Part shown: positions 44,451 to 53,086 of the stretch, in pieces
Layout: each line of letters starts with the position of its first letter
Position numbering within the stretch: the stretch's first letter is position 1
From: Hyphomicrobiales bacterium
GTDB lineage: Bacteria > Pseudomonadota > Alphaproteobacteria > Rhizobiales > Beijerinckiaceae
Length of the DNA: 64,000 bases
Assembly: GCA_900473415.1 (NCBI GenBank)
Contig: UCLR01000047.1
Location: 62,001 to 126,000 of the forward strand
Reading direction: 5' to 3'
The notes under the pieces: generated by a model
Databases searched by the model: none
What the model was told of the DNA's origin: nothing
The model's input: the letters and a program-made list of their open reading frames with translations, nothing else
Position numbers and translations under genes: made by a program

Positions 44451-45359
44451 TTACTTCGCGAAGACGCCGAGGCTGCTCGCGGTGATGTCGAAGGAGAGCG
44501 TCGCGACGAAGGCGGCGCCGCACCACTTGGACTGGCTGTTGCCGGTGATGATGCCGCGCGGATCCGTCGTGTTCAGGAAGCACTCCCTCTTGGACAGGTC
44601 GGTGTCGTGGTAGCGCAGATCGGCGGTGATGTTCTTCCAAGTGTAGGAGACGCCCGCGTTCCAGTAGTTGTAGTCGGGCAGGTTGGTCGGCGGCGTGGTC
44701 GACCAGATCGCCTGGTTGGTGGTGCCGAGCCAGTAATGGCCGAACTCGCCGGAGACCGAGAGGCCCTCGAGGAAGGGCAGCATGTACTTGGCGGTGATCG
44801 AGGCGTAGGTGCCGCTCGCGCCGGTGCCGAGCCAGTCCCAGGCGTAGTAGACGTTGCCGCCGACGGTCAGGGCATCGGCGTAGGTATAGGAGACCTTGCC
44901 GTAGACCTCGGTGAAGTCGGTGTTCTTCGGCGTCCACTGCACCAGGGCGGTGTCGTAATAGGCCTTCTCGCCCGGATAGTAGTACTGCCAGATGCCGAAA
45001 TCGAAGGAGAGATCGCCGAACTTCGGGCGGATACCGCCGTAGAAGTCGATCTCGGCGTCCGGACGGGTGACTAGATCGACGTTCGACGCGGCGACGCCGA
45101 CGTAGAAGAGGTTGTTGTAGATCTGCAGCTCGGCGCTGCCCTGGATGGCGGGCTTGCGGTCCGTCTGCGAGATGCCGCGGAAGTTGTAGTCGGTCATGCC
45201 CTTGACGCTGACCGCGACGTCGAACCAGGTGATGGACGGCGCGATCGGCGCCGGCGGAGCGCCCTTCTTGCTCGGGAGATCCGCCGCGTGGGCCGCGCCC
45301 GCAGCAACAGCGGCCGAGAAGGCCAGGCCAAGAATAGACGACCGGAAGAAATCGGACAT
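44451..45359 (-). CDS. Outer-membrane porin of the TorF type
   Basis: This 302-residue protein is exported (signal SSILGLAFSAAVAAGAAHAA) and then forms beta-strands typical of the TorF-family putative porin: VSVKGMTDYNFRGISQTDRKPAIQGSAEL, EIDFYGGIRPKFGDLSFDFGIWQYYYPG and a C-terminal aromatic strand. It would sit in the outer membrane as a diffusion pore. ATG 45359 is chosen because it starts the signal peptide. A strong terminator follows the gene, consistent with a highly expressed monocistronic mRNA. Confidence 0.88.
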   Translation of the reverse strand: MSDFFRSSILGLAFSAAVAAGAAHAADLPSKKGAPPAPIAPSITWFDVAVSVKGMTDYNFRGISQTDRKPAIQGSAELQIYNNLFYVGVAASNVDLVTRPDAEIDFYGGIRPKFGDLSFDFGIWQYYYPGEKAYYDTALVQWTPKNTDFTEVYGKVSYTYADALTVGGNVYYAWDWLGTGASGTYASITAKYMLPFLEGLSVSGEFGHYWLGTTNQAIWSTTPPTNLPDYNYWNAGVSYTWKNITADLRYHDTDLSKRECFLNTTDPRGIITGNSQSKWCGAAFVATLSFDITASSLGVFAK

Positions 45360-45466
45360 TGACGGAGACCCCTTAGCCCGCGCGATTTGCGTTGTCCGCG
45401 TCATGAAGCGGGCGGGGTCCTTATTCGGCAAGGCGAGCTTTTGGGCGAAATGCCTATCGAAAATGC

Positions 45467-45488
45467 AAAAGCCCCCGAAACCGGGAGC
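45467..45488 (-). terminator. Probable rho-independent terminator after the L,D-transpeptidase gene
   Basis: On the minus strand GCTCCCG-GTTT-CGGGGGC forms a 7-bp stem (one G-T pair) followed by TTTT. It lies about 84 bp downstream of the L,D-transpeptidase stop. Confidence 0.6.
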
Positions 45489-45571
45489 TTGCTCGCCTAC
45501 AACATCGGCGTTGCCGATTATGGCCTGCGATGTTGCATTTCGGTCACGTGCGCGGCGCCTGCGCGACAGCC

Positions 45572-46996
45572 TCAGCGGGTGATCGGCTGGCTCGCATAGC
45601 CTGCGTTGGACGAATCGAGGCTCGACGTCTTCAGGCCGTTGGCACGCCGCGGCGGCAGCGGGGCGCGGATGCTGGCCGGCGCGGTCGGTGCCGCCGAGGC
45701 GACGGGCGTCGAGCCGGTCGTCATGCCCTGCTCCGCCGAGCTGGAGCTGCCGAAGACGGGCATGAAGCTCAGCGCGCGCTGCAGGAAGGGCTTCTCCTCT
45801 GCCGGGGCGACTGGCGTCGAGGACGCGCTTGCCAGCACCGGGGCCTGCAGGGCCTGGCCGGGCGCGACCCTGGCGACCTGCGTCGCAGCCGTCGCCGGGC
45901 GCGCCGCAGCCGGCTTGGCGGCCTCAACCTTGGCGGGCTCGGGCTTGGCCGTCTCTTCCGCAGGGGCGGCGGCGATCGCGGCGAGAACCGCATCGTTCTC
46001 GGCGGAGGCGGCGCGGACGGTGGCCTTCGTCTTGCCCTTGTCGTCGAAGACGACGACGCGTGGGCCAATGGCGAGCGCTTCCTCGCGGCTGACGCCGACA
46101 TCCTTCGAAGCCCAGGAGGCCGAGCGGTTCAGCGCCGCGGCGCCGTTGGATATCAGGGCCTGCTTGAAGGAGGCGTGCTGGTCGCCGTCATCATAGAGAA
46201 GCCGGATCGCGGGCGTGCCCTTCGCGACGAGCGAGGCGACCTCAACCTCGTCCTGCTGGCGCTTGGCCGCGACGGCGGCGGGAGCGGAGCCGCCATTGAA
46301 GAGATAGCGGCCGCCGGCGACCCCGACGGCGGGCTCGTCCCTGGTCACCTCGAAATAGTCGGAGCCTTCCTTCAGGTTCTTCCAGAAGGCGATGTTCGGG
46401 TCGAGCCGGTGCTGCGCCAGGTTCTTGGCCGTCATGCGGAAGGGGTAGGCCTGCATCTGCACGGCCTTCTGGCCGGCGTTCTGCGCCTCGCGCACCAGCG
46501 CGTAGATCTCGCCGATCTGGTCGTCCGTCATCGAGTAGCAGCCGGCCGAGGAGCAGGCGCCATGCACCATCAGATGCGCGCCGGTGCGGCCATAGGACCG
46601 GTCATAGGCGTTCGGATAGCCCATGTTGAACGAGACGTAATAGGACGAGTTCGGATTCATCTGCGCCGGCGTGATGGCGTAGAAGCCCTCGGGCGCCATG
46701 CGGTCGCCCTCGCGCACCTTCGGGCCGAGCTGGCCCGACCAGCGGCACATCGGGAAGGTCTTGAGCAGGGCATACTGGCCATCGGCCTTGCGCTTCCAGA
46801 CCTCGAGCTCCGACTCCTTCTTGTAGGAGCGGATCAAGACCGGTTGATCCTTGTTCATGCCCTTCTCGGACATCAGCGCATAGGTCGCGCTCGGGATCGG
46901 GATCCAGTGACGGGAGGCGCCGCGGGAACGCTCTTCCTCGCAGGCGCCCAGAGACAATGCAACAAAAGCCACGAGTGCGAGTTGCTTGATTGCCAC
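45572..46996 (-). CDS. L,D-transpeptidase family lipoprotein (YkuD domain)
   Basis: This 474-residue envelope protein starts with GTG 46996, which gives a lipoprotein signal (LALVAFVALSLGAC, lipid cysteine C19). Longer forms would bury the signal. The YkuD catalytic motif is HGACSSAGCYSM (H145, nucleophile C153), preceded by TGAHLMVHG. The C-terminal 150 residues are an Ala/Pro/Glu-rich low-complexity tail that may reach across the periplasm or bind the wall. It would form 3-3 peptidoglycan crosslinks or attach proteins to peptidoglycan. Confidence 0.88.
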   Translation of the reverse strand: MAIKQLALVAFVALSLGACEEERSRGASRHWIPIPSATYALMSEKGMNKDQPVLIRSYKKESELEVWKRKADGQYALLKTFPMCRWSGQLGPKVREGDRMAPEGFYAITPAQMNPNSSYYVSFNMGYPNAYDRSYGRTGAHLMVHGACSSAGCYSMTDDQIGEIYALVREAQNAGQKAVQMQAYPFRMTAKNLAQHRLDPNIAFWKNLKEGSDYFEVTRDEPAVGVAGGRYLFNGGSAPAAVAAKRQQDEVEVASLVAKGTPAIRLLYDDGDQHASFKQALISNGAAALNRSASWASKDVGVSREEALAIGPRVVVFDDKGKTKATVRAASAENDAVLAAIAAAPAEETAKPEPAKVEAAKPAAARPATAATQVARVAPGQALQAPVLASASSTPVAPAEEKPFLQRALSFMPVFGSSSSAEQGMTTGSTPVASAAPTAPASIRAPLPPRRANGLKTSSLDSSNAGYASQPITR

Positions 46997-47122
46997 GTCG
47001 TCATTCCCATTGAACGGCAGGCCACATTGCGACCTGTGACTTCGCAAGACGGCCGAATTGTGCCGTCGACTCGTTCTTGAGCTGTTATGCTTGACCGTTC
47101 CTTACCACAGACTCCCTGAGCC

Positions 47123-47136
47123 TGACCATATGGTCA
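47123..47136. promoter_or_regulatory. Perfect 14-bp palindrome upstream of the L,D-transpeptidase gene
   Basis: TGACCATATGGTCA is self-complementary. It lies about 127 bp upstream of the transpeptidase GTG and 45 bp past the accA stop. It could be a regulator site. TTACC and GGTAA flank it at about 16 and 6 bp. Confidence 0.35.
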
Positions 47137-47180
47137 ACGGCCGGTAAACACTGGCCTTTCGGCAGGCGCGAAGGATGTGG

Positions 47181-48134
47181 TCAAAGGTTTCGGCCGATCG
47201 CGAGGAACTTTTCCTCGCGCTGCGCCGCGATTTCCTCGGCGCTCAGGCCGGCCATATCCTTGAGGCAGGCGGCGATCGCGTCGCCGGCGCGGGCGATGGC
47301 GGCCTCCCCGTCACGATGGGCGCCGCCGGTCGGCTCCTGCACGATCCGGTCGATGATTCCGAACTTGAGCAGGTCCTGCGCCGTGATCTTCATGCCGGTG
47401 GCAGCGTCCTGCGCGCGAGCCGTGTCGCGCCAGAGGATCGAGGCCGCGCCTTCCGGCGAGATCACCGAGTAGATCGCGTGTTCCAGCATCAGCACGCGGC
47501 TGGCGGCGGCGATGGCGATGGCGCCGCCCGAGCCGCCTTCGCCGATGACGAGCGCGACGCTGGGCGTGCGCAGCCCGAGCCAGGTGTCGGTCGAGCGGGC
47601 GATGGCTTCGGCCTGGCCACGTTCCTCGGCGTCGATGCCGGGATAGGCGCCGGCGGTGTCGACGAAGCTCAGCACCGGCAAGCCGAAGCGGTCCGCCATC
47701 TCGACGAGGCGCACGGCCTTCCGATAGCCCTCCGGCTTCGGCATGCCGAAATTGTGCCGGATGCGGGTCTCGGTCGAATCGCCCTTCTCCTGGCCGATGA
47801 CGCAGACCGGCTCGCCGCGGAAGCGGCCGAAACCGCCGACGATCGCCTCGTCCTCGCCGAAGGCGCGGTCGCCGGCGAGAGGCGTGAACTCCTCGATCAG
47901 CCCGGCGCAGTAGTTCTTGAAATGCGGGCGCTGCGGGTGGCGCGCGACCAGCGTCTTCTGCCAGGGCGTCAGCGCGGCGTAGATGTCCTTCAGCGCCTGG
48001 CTCGCCTTGGCGTCGAGCTTGCCGATCTCTTCCGACAGGGAAATGCCGTCGCCGCGCGCCTCCAGGGCCCGCAACTCATCCGACTTCGCCTCCAGCTCGG
48101 CGACCGGTTTCTCGAAATCCAGATAGCTACGCAT
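47181..48134 (-). CDS. accA: Acetyl-CoA carboxylase carboxyltransferase subunit alpha
   Basis: AccA (317 residues) forms with AccD the carboxyltransferase that makes malonyl-CoA for fatty acid synthesis. Family blocks are SYLDFEKPVAELEAKSDELR at the N-terminus, HFKNYCAGLIEEFTPLAGDR, GEGGSGGAIAIAAASRVLMLEHAIYSVISPEG and LLKFGIIDRIVQEPTGGAHRD. The ATG at 48134 begins MRSYLDF, as usual. It is a single gene here. Confidence 0.97.
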   Translation of the reverse strand: MRSYLDFEKPVAELEAKSDELRALEARGDGISLSEEIGKLDAKASQALKDIYAALTPWQKTLVARHPQRPHFKNYCAGLIEEFTPLAGDRAFGEDEAIVGGFGRFRGEPVCVIGQEKGDSTETRIRHNFGMPKPEGYRKAVRLVEMADRFGLPVLSFVDTAGAYPGIDAEERGQAEAIARSTDTWLGLRTPSVALVIGEGGSGGAIAIAAASRVLMLEHAIYSVISPEGAASILWRDTARAQDAATGMKITAQDLLKFGIIDRIVQEPTGGAHRDGEAAIARAGDAIAACLKDMAGLSAEEIAAQREEKFLAIGRNL

Positions 48135-48251
48135 CGTGATCCAGTTCAGATTCCGCGCGAAAATCGGGCGGAGCGGCGGTTTATGGCACAACCGGCTTGA
48201 AAGGCGGCGGACCTTGTCCGCGCCACGGCGAAATTGTCAACCCGTCCGGAC

Positions 48252-49004
48252 TCAATCCGGACGGTTCCGCGCCCGCGGCGTCGGGGCCGGCTGCGGCAGC
48301 AGGATAGGCCTGAGCGCGAAGCTGCGCCGCGTCGCGCGCAGGGGCGCGCGCCGGTAGAACTGCTTGGTGGCGTCGATGACGTGGACGCCGGCGAAGGGCA
48401 GCGACAACCCTGAGCCGACCTGTTCCCAGAGCGGGGCCGAGCGCACCAGCAGCGGCCGCTGCAGCGGCGGGACATAGAGCGCCTCGGACCAGTGCTCGGG
48501 CGAGAATTCGGCGGCGCGCATCAGGGCTGAGAGCTGGCGGCGGCTGAAGGGGCGGCCCTGGCCGAATGGCGTCGCGTCCATCCGCGCCCAGGGCCCGCGG
48601 CGGTTCGGCACGACGAGGATCATGCGGCCCCCCGGATTGAGCACGCGCGAGACCTCTTCCAGCAGGTCGTCGGGGCTCTCGGTCTCCTCCAGCGCGTGCA
48701 CCAGCACGACGCGGTCGATCGAGGCGGTCGGCAGCGGCAGCAGCGTCGGCTCGACCAGCGCCGAGGCGGAAAGGCCGGGGGCGGGCCAGTTCACCACGCC
48801 CTGCGCCGCCGGCATGAAGGCGATGGTCCGTTCGGCCTCGATGCCCAGGACGGAGAGATAGGGCGTCGCAAAGCCCAGCCCGAGCAGGCGCTGCCGGGCG
48901 CAATCGGGCCAGAAACGTAGCATCGCCCGGCCAATGAAGCGCCGGGCCACATGGCCGAGCGGGCTGGCATAAAAGGCGCGCAGATCGACGACGTCGAGAG
49001 GCAT
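48252..49004 (-). CDS. SAM-dependent methyltransferase (class I, Methyltransf_11-like)
   Basis: This protein of about 250 residues begins MPLDVVDLRAFYASPLGHVARRFI, typical of a conserved alphaproteobacterial methyltransferase usually divergent from gloB. The SAM core is degenerate at the first glycine loop (LGLGFATPYL). It keeps strand 4 and the following loop (SIDRVVLVHALEETESPDDLLEEVSRVLNPGGRMILVVPN). The start may be ATG 49004 or ATG 49016. The C-terminus is Arg/Pro-rich. It is divergent from gloB (149-bp gap). Confidence 0.82.
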   Translation of the reverse strand: MPLDVVDLRAFYASPLGHVARRFIGRAMLRFWPDCARQRLLGLGFATPYLSVLGIEAERTIAFMPAAQGVVNWPAPGLSASALVEPTLLPLPTASIDRVVLVHALEETESPDDLLEEVSRVLNPGGRMILVVPNRRGPWARMDATPFGQGRPFSRRQLSALMRAAEFSPEHWSEALYVPPLQRPLLVRSAPLWEQVGSGLSLPFAGVHVIDATKQFYRRAPLRATRRSFALRPILLPQPAPTPRARNRPD

Positions 49005-49152
49005 GGCGCCTGACATGGAATGCCGCGCCGGCGAACGCAAGGGCAGGAGCGGCCTTCCTCGCAACGCGCGGCTGCGCCGGGGCGGGTTGATCGCGGGCTG
49101 CGCTTGGCTCATGCAGGGGGCCGTTCGCGATCCGCTTCGCCCGGAGGAAGCC

Positions 49153-49917
49153 ATGCCGCTCGACCTTCACGTTTTCCGTACGCTCAGCGACAATGCGGGC
49201 GCGCTGTTGCACGACCCCGCCAGCGGCGCCTGCGCCGCCATCGACGTGCCCGATGCCGGCGAGACGCTCGCCGCAGCCGCGGCCAAGGGCTGGACGATCA
49301 GCGATATCTTCATCACCCATGCCCATCACGACCACACGCAGGGCGTCGCAGAGGTGAAGCGGGCGACCGGGGCCAAGGTCTTCGGCCCGGCCGATGCGCA
49401 AGGGAGCGCGCCGGTCGACACGGTGGTGGCTGAGGGAGACGACGTCGCCCTCGGCAGTGAGCGCTTCGAGACCTGGCATACCCCCGGTCATTCCGACGGG
49501 CATCTCAGCTTCGTCGGGCGCGGGGCGAAGCTCGCGCTGGTCGGCGACGTCGTCTTTGTCATGGGCTGCGGGCGCGTCCAGCCCGGCCAGATGGAGCGGA
49601 TGTGGACGTCGCTGTCGCGGCTGATGGCGCTGCCCGGCGATACGCGCCTGCTCGGCGGCCATGACTACACCCTGTCCAATGCCCGCTTCGCGCATTCGGT
49701 CGAGCCGCGGAACGCGGCGCTCACCGCTCGTCTGGCCGAGGCCGAGAAGGCCAAGGCGGAGGGGCGCTTCTGGGCGCTGACCACGGTCGCCGAGGAGCGG
49801 GCGACGAATCCGTTCTTCCGGGCAGGCGAGCCGGCGCTCGCGGCCGTGATCGGGCTTGCCGGGGCGCCTGCGGACGCGGTCTTCGCGGCGCTTCGCGAAG
49901 CCAAGAACCGGTTCTGA
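49153..49917 (+). CDS. gloB: Hydroxyacylglutathione hydrolase (glyoxalase II)
   Basis: This 254-residue metallo-beta-lactamase-fold enzyme hydrolyses S-lactoylglutathione in methylglyoxal detoxification. The metal motif THAHHDH is at 55-61. Later ligands are in WHTPGHSDGHLSF, VGDVVFVMGCGRV (bridging Asp) and LGGHDYTLSNARF, which matches the glyoxalase II substrate loop. ATG 49153 has GGAGG 6 nt upstream. It is the first gene of a three-gene operon with the cupin and GNAT genes. Confidence 0.93.
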   Translation: MPLDLHVFRTLSDNAGALLHDPASGACAAIDVPDAGETLAAAAAKGWTISDIFITHAHHDHTQGVAEVKRATGAKVFGPADAQGSAPVDTVVAEGDDVALGSERFETWHTPGHSDGHLSFVGRGAKLALVGDVVFVMGCGRVQPGQMERMWTSLSRLMALPGDTRLLGGHDYTLSNARFAHSVEPRNAALTARLAEAEKAKAEGRFWALTTVAEERATNPFFRAGEPALAAVIGLAGAPADAVFAALREAKNRF

Positions 49918-49919
49918 CC

Positions 49920-50393
49920 ATGGCGATGCGGCTCGACGGACTCACCGCGGCCGAGGTGATCCGGCTCCTCGACCTCAAGCCCCATCCCGAGGGCGGCCAT
50001 TACCGCGAGACCTTCCGCGACCCGGCTGGGCCGCAAGGGGCGGAGGCGCGCGGCTTCTCGACAGCGATCTACTACCTGCTCGATACGGGCGAGACCTCGG
50101 AATGGCACCGCGTCGATGCCGCCGAGATCTGGCATCACTATGCCGGCGCGCCGCTGGTCATCACCGTCTCGCCCAATGGCCACGATGCCTCGGCCCATCA
50201 TCTCGGCACCGATCTCGCCACCGGGCAGCGGCCGCAATTCGTGGTGCCAGCCGGCTGGTGGCAGAGCGCGACCTCGCTCGGCGCCTGGACGCTGGTGGGC
50301 TGCACGGTGGCGCCGGGCTTCGACTTTTCCGGTTTCGAGATGGCGCCGCCCGGATGGCGGCCGACGCCGCGCAGGCCGGCGGGAGGATCATGA
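49920..50393 (+). CDS. Cupin-fold DUF985 (Cupin_5) protein
   Basis: This 157-residue protein matches the DUF985/Cupin_5 family: LKPHPEGGHYRETFRD, STAIYYLLDTGETSEWHRVDAAEIWHHYAG, VVPAGWWQSA and TLVGCTVAPGFDFSGFEMA. Its biochemical role is unknown. It starts 2 bp after gloB and overlaps the GNAT gene by 4 nt (ATGA), so the three are co-translated. Confidence 0.92.
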   Translation: MAMRLDGLTAAEVIRLLDLKPHPEGGHYRETFRDPAGPQGAEARGFSTAIYYLLDTGETSEWHRVDAAEIWHHYAGAPLVITVSPNGHDASAHHLGTDLATGQRPQFVVPAGWWQSATSLGAWTLVGCTVAPGFDFSGFEMAPPGWRPTPRRPAGGS

Positions 50394-51151
50394 TGTTGAC
50401 CAGGACCGAAGACAGCGAACTCGTGCTCGGCTGCGAGCGGCGGATCGTCAATGCCTGGCCGGCGCTGGCGACGCTGGTCGTCGGCGACTGGGTATTGCGC
50501 TTCGCCAACGGCTATTCCGGCCGCGCCAATGCGGCGACGCCGCTGTCCTATGGCGCGGAGCTCGATGCCGAGATGCTCGACCTGATCGAGGAGCTCTATC
50601 GCGCCGACGGGCTCGTCCCGAGCATCCGGCTGACGCCGCTTGTCACCGAAGCCACCCGCGCGGCCGTGCTGGAGCGGGGCTATCGCATCAAGGACAAATC
50701 CTTCGGCATGATTGCGCCGCTCGCCGACGCTTCCGTCGTCGAGGAGGCCGAGCTCGAGATCGAGACGCGGCCGAGCCCGGAATGGATCGCTGGCTGCGCG
50801 GCGCTGCAGACCGGCGTGAAGACGCATGTCGGCAATCTGACGGCGATCCTGGAGCGGATCAGACTGCCCGCCGCCTTCGCGACCTGGATCGTCGAGGGGG
50901 ATCCGGTCGCCTTCGGCATGAGCGTGGCGGAGCGCGGCATGGCCGAGATCGGCCTGATCTGCGTCAGCCCGGACCATCGCGGCCAGGGCTATGGCCGCTC
51001 CATCGTGCGCGGGCTGATGGGCTGGGCCGGGGCGAAGGGCTGCCGCGATGCCTATCTGCAGGTCGAGCAGGGCAATGCCGTCGCGCTCAACCTCTATGGC
51101 AGCCTCGGCTTCCGCCAGCTCTACGCCTACGAGACGCGGATTCTCGACTAA
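50390..51151 (+). CDS. GNAT-family N-acetyltransferase
   Basis: This 253-residue acetyltransferase has a C-terminal GNAT domain: GMAEIGLICVSPDHRGQGYGRSIVRGL (acetyl-CoA pyrophosphate loop HRGQGYG) and a final NAVALNLYGSLGFRQLYAYETR. The N-terminal part contains RIVNAWPALATLVVGDWVLRFANGYSGRANAATPL, seen in a conserved GNAT subfamily of unknown substrate. ATG 50390 overlaps the cupin stop. ATG 50393, 7 nt from GGAGG, is the better-spaced alternative. Confidence 0.92.
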   Translation: MMLTRTEDSELVLGCERRIVNAWPALATLVVGDWVLRFANGYSGRANAATPLSYGAELDAEMLDLIEELYRADGLVPSIRLTPLVTEATRAAVLERGYRIKDKSFGMIAPLADASVVEEAELEIETRPSPEWIAGCAALQTGVKTHVGNLTAILERIRLPAAFATWIVEGDPVAFGMSVAERGMAEIGLICVSPDHRGQGYGRSIVRGLMGWAGAKGCRDAYLQVEQGNAVALNLYGSLGFRQLYAYETRILD

Positions 51152-51153
51152 AT

Positions 51154-51245
51154 CGTCATTCTCGGGCTCGACCCGAGAATCTCGTGACGCGAAGGCTCAG
51201 GCGCCTCTGCTTGCCTGAGCTGCTCGGGTCGAGCCAGAGCATGAC
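51154..51245. repeat. Dispersed intergenic palindromic repeat, copy 8
   Basis: The ends are CGTCATTCTCGGG and AGAGCATGAC. Internal hairpins are TTCTCGGGCTCGACCCGAGAA (left) and GCTCAGGCGCC...TGCCTGAGC (centre). It is most like copy 3. It lies between the converging GNAT and DUF2938 genes. Confidence 0.8.
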
Positions 51246-51255
51246 CGCGGATGTC

Positions 51256-51732
51256 TTACCGCGTCAGCAGCGCCGTGCCGTAGAGCCCGATGGCGAAGAC
51301 GGTGTGGCCGAGGATGTTGAGCAGGCGGATCTGGTTGGCGTTCGGCCGCTTCGAGGCGGCGATCCCCAGCCCCATGCCGGGCTGCAGGATGAACCAGCCG
51401 CAGCCGATCGTCGCCCAGCCGACGATCAGTGCGGGCAGGAAAGTCGGGTTGCGCGCCCATTCCAGGCCCCAGATCGCCAGCACGATGCCGGCGAAAAGGA
51501 TGCCGACGAGGTAGTGGAAGAGCCAGCCGAGCGCCGTCTCGTTGGCGATCGGCTCCGACTTGCCGATGTCGGCATGCGCCACGCGCCCACGCCAGAGATG
51601 GCCGAACCAGCGGCCCGGCATCGCCCAGGCGGGCTTCGGCATGCCGAAGAGGCGCAGGAACTGGGCCCAGAGATCGAAAAGAACGGTCGCGCCGACGCCG
51701 ATGACGATCGCGCGGTAGATGAATTCCGACAT
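51256..51732 (-). CDS. DUF2938-family membrane protein
   Basis: This 158-residue inner-membrane protein has four predicted helices (AIVIGVGATVLFDLWAQFL, FHYLVGILFAGIVLAIWGL, LPALIVGWATIGCGWFIL and ILGHTVFAIGLYGTALL). Loop text RWFGHLWRGRVAHADIGKSEPI and WFILQPGMGLGIAASKRPN matches DUF2938. The function is unknown. The ATG at 51732 starts the first helix. It is divergent from the permuted ROK gene (203-bp gap). Confidence 0.85.
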   Translation of the reverse strand: MSEFIYRAIVIGVGATVLFDLWAQFLRLFGMPKPAWAMPGRWFGHLWRGRVAHADIGKSEPIANETALGWLFHYLVGILFAGIVLAIWGLEWARNPTFLPALIVGWATIGCGWFILQPGMGLGIAASKRPNANQIRLLNILGHTVFAIGLYGTALLTR

Positions 51733-51935
51733 TGCGTTTCCCCGGGCCCGTTCCCTTGCCGCTCCTGCCGGCGGCCTGCCTCCGTTGGAGCGGTGATCGC
51801 GACCTCGGTCAACTGCGAGAGGATTTTGGCAGTGCAGGGAGGGCCTGCACGCGACGCATCGCCGGCCTCCCGGAACCTTGCCCCGCACCTGCCGGTTGCC
51901 CCTTCGCAGTTCTATGGGCAGAGGGGATATCCGCC

Positions 51936-53015
51936 ATGGCGCAGGCCACCGCTGAAAAGGCACGCAGCAGCGCGGCGGGGCCGCACGGCGCGACCGAGCT
52001 GCCCTCCGTGCTGGTCACCAGTTACAATCTGGAAGTTCGCGACGAGGAGGGCTTCGTCGGCGACAAGGCGAGCCGCAGCGCCTTCGTCGAACACCTCGAT
52101 GCGCTGCGCGCCCATCTGAAGCGCCATGGCGACGATCCGCTGAAGGGCGAGACCGCCGAGATCAGCAAGAAGGAGCTCGATGCGCTCCTGAACGGAGATC
52201 CGCACGAGGCGGCGCTGGTCCTGAGCGCGGTCGAGGATTTCGCCCAGTCGCTCGCCTTCGTCATCCGCCGCTTCATGCGGCTGAAGAGCTGGGCGCCGGT
52301 CGAGCGGATCGTGGTCGGCGGCGGCTTCCGCCAAAGCCGCGTCGGCGAACTCGCCATCGCGCGCGCCGCCATCATCCTGCGGACGGAGGGGCTGGAGCCG
52401 GGCCTGGTGCCGATCAGCCACCATCCGGATGAAGCCGGCCTCGTCGGCAGCGCGCATCTCGCGCCGAAATGGATCTTCGAGGCCTATGACAGCCTCGTCG
52501 CCGTCGACATCGGCGGCTCGAACATCCGCGCCGGCATCGTCGAGCTTCGGCAGGCGAAGGCTCCTGACCTGTCCAAGGCGCGGGTCTGGAAGTCCGAGCT
52601 CTGGCGCCATGCCGATGAGGAGACGAGCCGCGACGAGGCGATCAAGCGGCTCGGCAAGATGTTGCGCGACCAGATCGAGAACGCGGAGAAGGGGGGCTTG
52701 CGCGTCGCGCCCTTCATCGGCGTGGGCTGCCCCGGGCTGATCCAGCCTGACGGATCGATCGACCGGGGCGCGCAGAACCTGCCGGGCAATTGGGAGAGCA
52801 GCCGCTTCAATGTGGTCGAGAGCATCCGCGAGCTGGTGCCGAAGATCGGCGAGCACCAGACCGAGATCGTGATGCACAACGACGCCGTCATCCAGGGCCT
52901 GAGCGAGCTGCCGCCGATGCAGGATGTCGAGCACTGGGCCGTGCTGACGATCGGCACCGGGCTCGGCAATGCCAGCTTCCAGAACCGCGCCAAGGCCAAG
53001 CGAAAGGGCGATTAG
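51936..53015 (+). CDS. ROK-family kinase with circularly permuted motif order
   Basis: This single 359-residue ORF contains all ROK sugar-kinase landmarks, but in rotated order. Residues about 45-180 look like the C-terminal half: a long helix pair, then RIVVGGGF (124-131) and DEAGLVGSAHLAP (165-177). Then comes the normal N-terminal half: phosphate-1 loop VAVDIGGSNIRAGIVE (188-203), GVGCPGLI (262-269), catalytic Asp in HNDA (314-317), and phosphate-2 loop IGTGLGNASF (339-348), ending 11 residues later. The Cys-rich ROK zinc motif is absent. It is probably a cytoplasmic glucokinase-like enzyme. The family call is strong; the permutation is my inference from motif order. Confidence 0.85.
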   Translation: MAQATAEKARSSAAGPHGATELPSVLVTSYNLEVRDEEGFVGDKASRSAFVEHLDALRAHLKRHGDDPLKGETAEISKKELDALLNGDPHEAALVLSAVEDFAQSLAFVIRRFMRLKSWAPVERIVVGGGFRQSRVGELAIARAAIILRTEGLEPGLVPISHHPDEAGLVGSAHLAPKWIFEAYDSLVAVDIGGSNIRAGIVELRQAKAPDLSKARVWKSELWRHADEETSRDEAIKRLGKMLRDQIENAEKGGLRVAPFIGVGCPGLIQPDGSIDRGAQNLPGNWESSRFNVVESIRELVPKIGEHQTEIVMHNDAVIQGLSELPPMQDVEHWAVLTIGTGLGNASFQNRAKAKRKGD

Positions 53016-53069
53016 CCCGGCCGGCGGCTCGATGCGCCATCTTCAGGTCGCGTTTGCGGGCCAAGAGGC

Positions 53070-53086
53070 CGGATCGATTCGATCCG
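53070..53086. promoter_or_regulatory. Perfect 17-nt inverted repeat upstream of the MscS-like gene
   Basis: CGGATCGA-T-TCGATCCG lies 54 bp after the permuted ROK stop and about 120 bp before the channel ATG. No T-run follows, so it is not an obvious terminator. It may be an operator or an mRNA hairpin. Confidence 0.3.
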
